A stretch of 64,000 bases of DNA from RGIG9115 sp045603225 (GTDB lineage: Bacteria; Bacillota; Clostridia; UBA1381), in contig JAZULT010000065.1 in the NCBI GenBank assembly GCA_045603225.1, forward strand, positions 31,059 through 95,058, read 5' to 3'. A model generated the notes under the pieces. That model saw only the letters and a program-made list of their open reading frames with translations, was not told the origin of the DNA and searched no databases. Shown here piece after piece: positions 63,762 through 64,000 of this stretch. The position numbers and the translations under genes were made by a program. Position 1 is the stretch's first letter. Each line of letters opens with the position of its first letter.

Positions 63762-63887
63762 AAAATTGCCTCCTTTCCATTTTACATATATAATTATATA
63801 CCAAATATACTGTAAAGTAAATATAACTCGTTCAAAAATAAGCTGATTTTTCATCAACGAAAAGGGGATGTTTAAAAACTCCCCCTG

Positions 63888-63916
63888 AAAATCGAGGATG
63901 AAGTCCTCGATTTTTT
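63888..63916 (+). terminator. Hairpin with T-run upstream of the EEP-protein gene
   Basis: AAAATCGAGGA (63888-63898), loop TGAAG, TCCTCGATTTT (63904-63914) followed by T-run to 63916. As a terminator it would work on the plus strand, but no plus-strand gene precedes it, so it may be the end of a lost gene or a mobile-element boundary. Confidence 0.55.
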
Positions 63917-63929
63917 GTGCAAAAAAATA

Positions 63930-63969
63930 GGCTGAAACCATAGCGGAATCAGCCATTTTGTGGTATAAT
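63930..63969 (+). promoter_or_regulatory. Inverted repeat and extended -10 promoter before an edge gene
   Basis: GGCTGA (63930-63935) and TCAGCC (63949-63954) form an inverted repeat just before TGGTATAAT, an extended -10 box with TATAAT at 63964-63969. It faces right, toward the ATG at 63977. Confidence 0.45.
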
Positions 63970-63976
63970 ATAGTCG

Positions 63977-64000
63977 ATGAAAACCTTAAATAACCACGAT
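63977..64000 (+). CDS. Possible start of a gene cut by the right edge
   Basis: ATG at 63977 opens a frame of eight codons (MKTLNNHD) to the window end, 8 bases after the TATAAT box at 63964-63969, which implies a leaderless or nearly leaderless message. The hairpin and inverted repeat just upstream resemble what precedes transposase genes in some insertion sequences, but eight codons cannot support a product call. Confidence 0.25.

Overview
The window is AT-rich DNA that I read as a chromosome segment of an anaerobic, fibre-degrading Gram-positive Clostridia-type bacterium, probably from a gut or rumen. The evidence is the strong AGGAGG-type ribosome binding sites, sigma-A promoters with 17-base spacers, S-layer-homology (SLH) surface proteins, a lipoprotein-type sugar-binding protein with two permeases, and a radical SAM enzyme. 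I see no rRNA, tRNA or CRISPR array.

Layout. (1) 1-3900: a GH2 beta-galactosidase running off the left edge, divergent from an AraC-type regulator. (2) 3900-4790: a 485-base non-coding patch with nested inverted repeats and a small HNH endonuclease gene, probably a phage remnant. (3) 19135 down to 4747, all on the minus strand: two very large secreted polysaccharide deacetylases, a GH3 beta-glucosidase, a medium-chain dehydrogenase, a sugar isomerase/epimerase-like TIM barrel, a GH57-like protein and a radical SAM/SPASM enzyme, tightly packed as an operon. (4) 19309-21478: a histidine kinase and LuxR-type response regulator behind a consensus promoter. (5) 21636-27215, minus strand: a four-gene restriction-modification island with two paralogous cytosine-C5 methyltransferases, a Sau3AI/MutH-like endonuclease, and a protein that seems to join a PUA/EVE-like N-terminus to a NucS-like nuclease domain. 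(6) 27900-34204, plus strand: a giant SGNH esterase and a GH31 glycosidase. (7) 55475 down to 34287, minus strand: a sugar-binding lipoprotein, two permeases, two GH74-like beta-propeller proteins (one with SLH domains), two more SLH proteins, a two-copy repeat protein and an SGNH-plus-EEP fusion. (8) 55675-56448: a small secreted protein. (9) 63761 down to 56549: a secreted EEP-family protein and a third SGNH esterase, then possibly the edge of another gene or mobile element at the right end.

Together the genes look like a Gram-positive polysaccharide-utilisation locus. GH2, GH3, GH31, GH74-like propellers, SGNH esterases and deacetylases would fit saccharification of an acetylated, branched plant glycan; xyloglucan is my best guess, as inference only. 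Uptake would use the ABC importer, whose ATPase is not in the window. Many surface proteins share home-made modules: a ~200-residue beta-rich module, Ig-like spacers and a C-terminal tail around an IWxxxxxMKP motif. The most novel-looking items are these shared modules, the SGNH-EEP architecture, the GH57-like/radical SAM pair, and the nuclease lying between the two methyltransferases.
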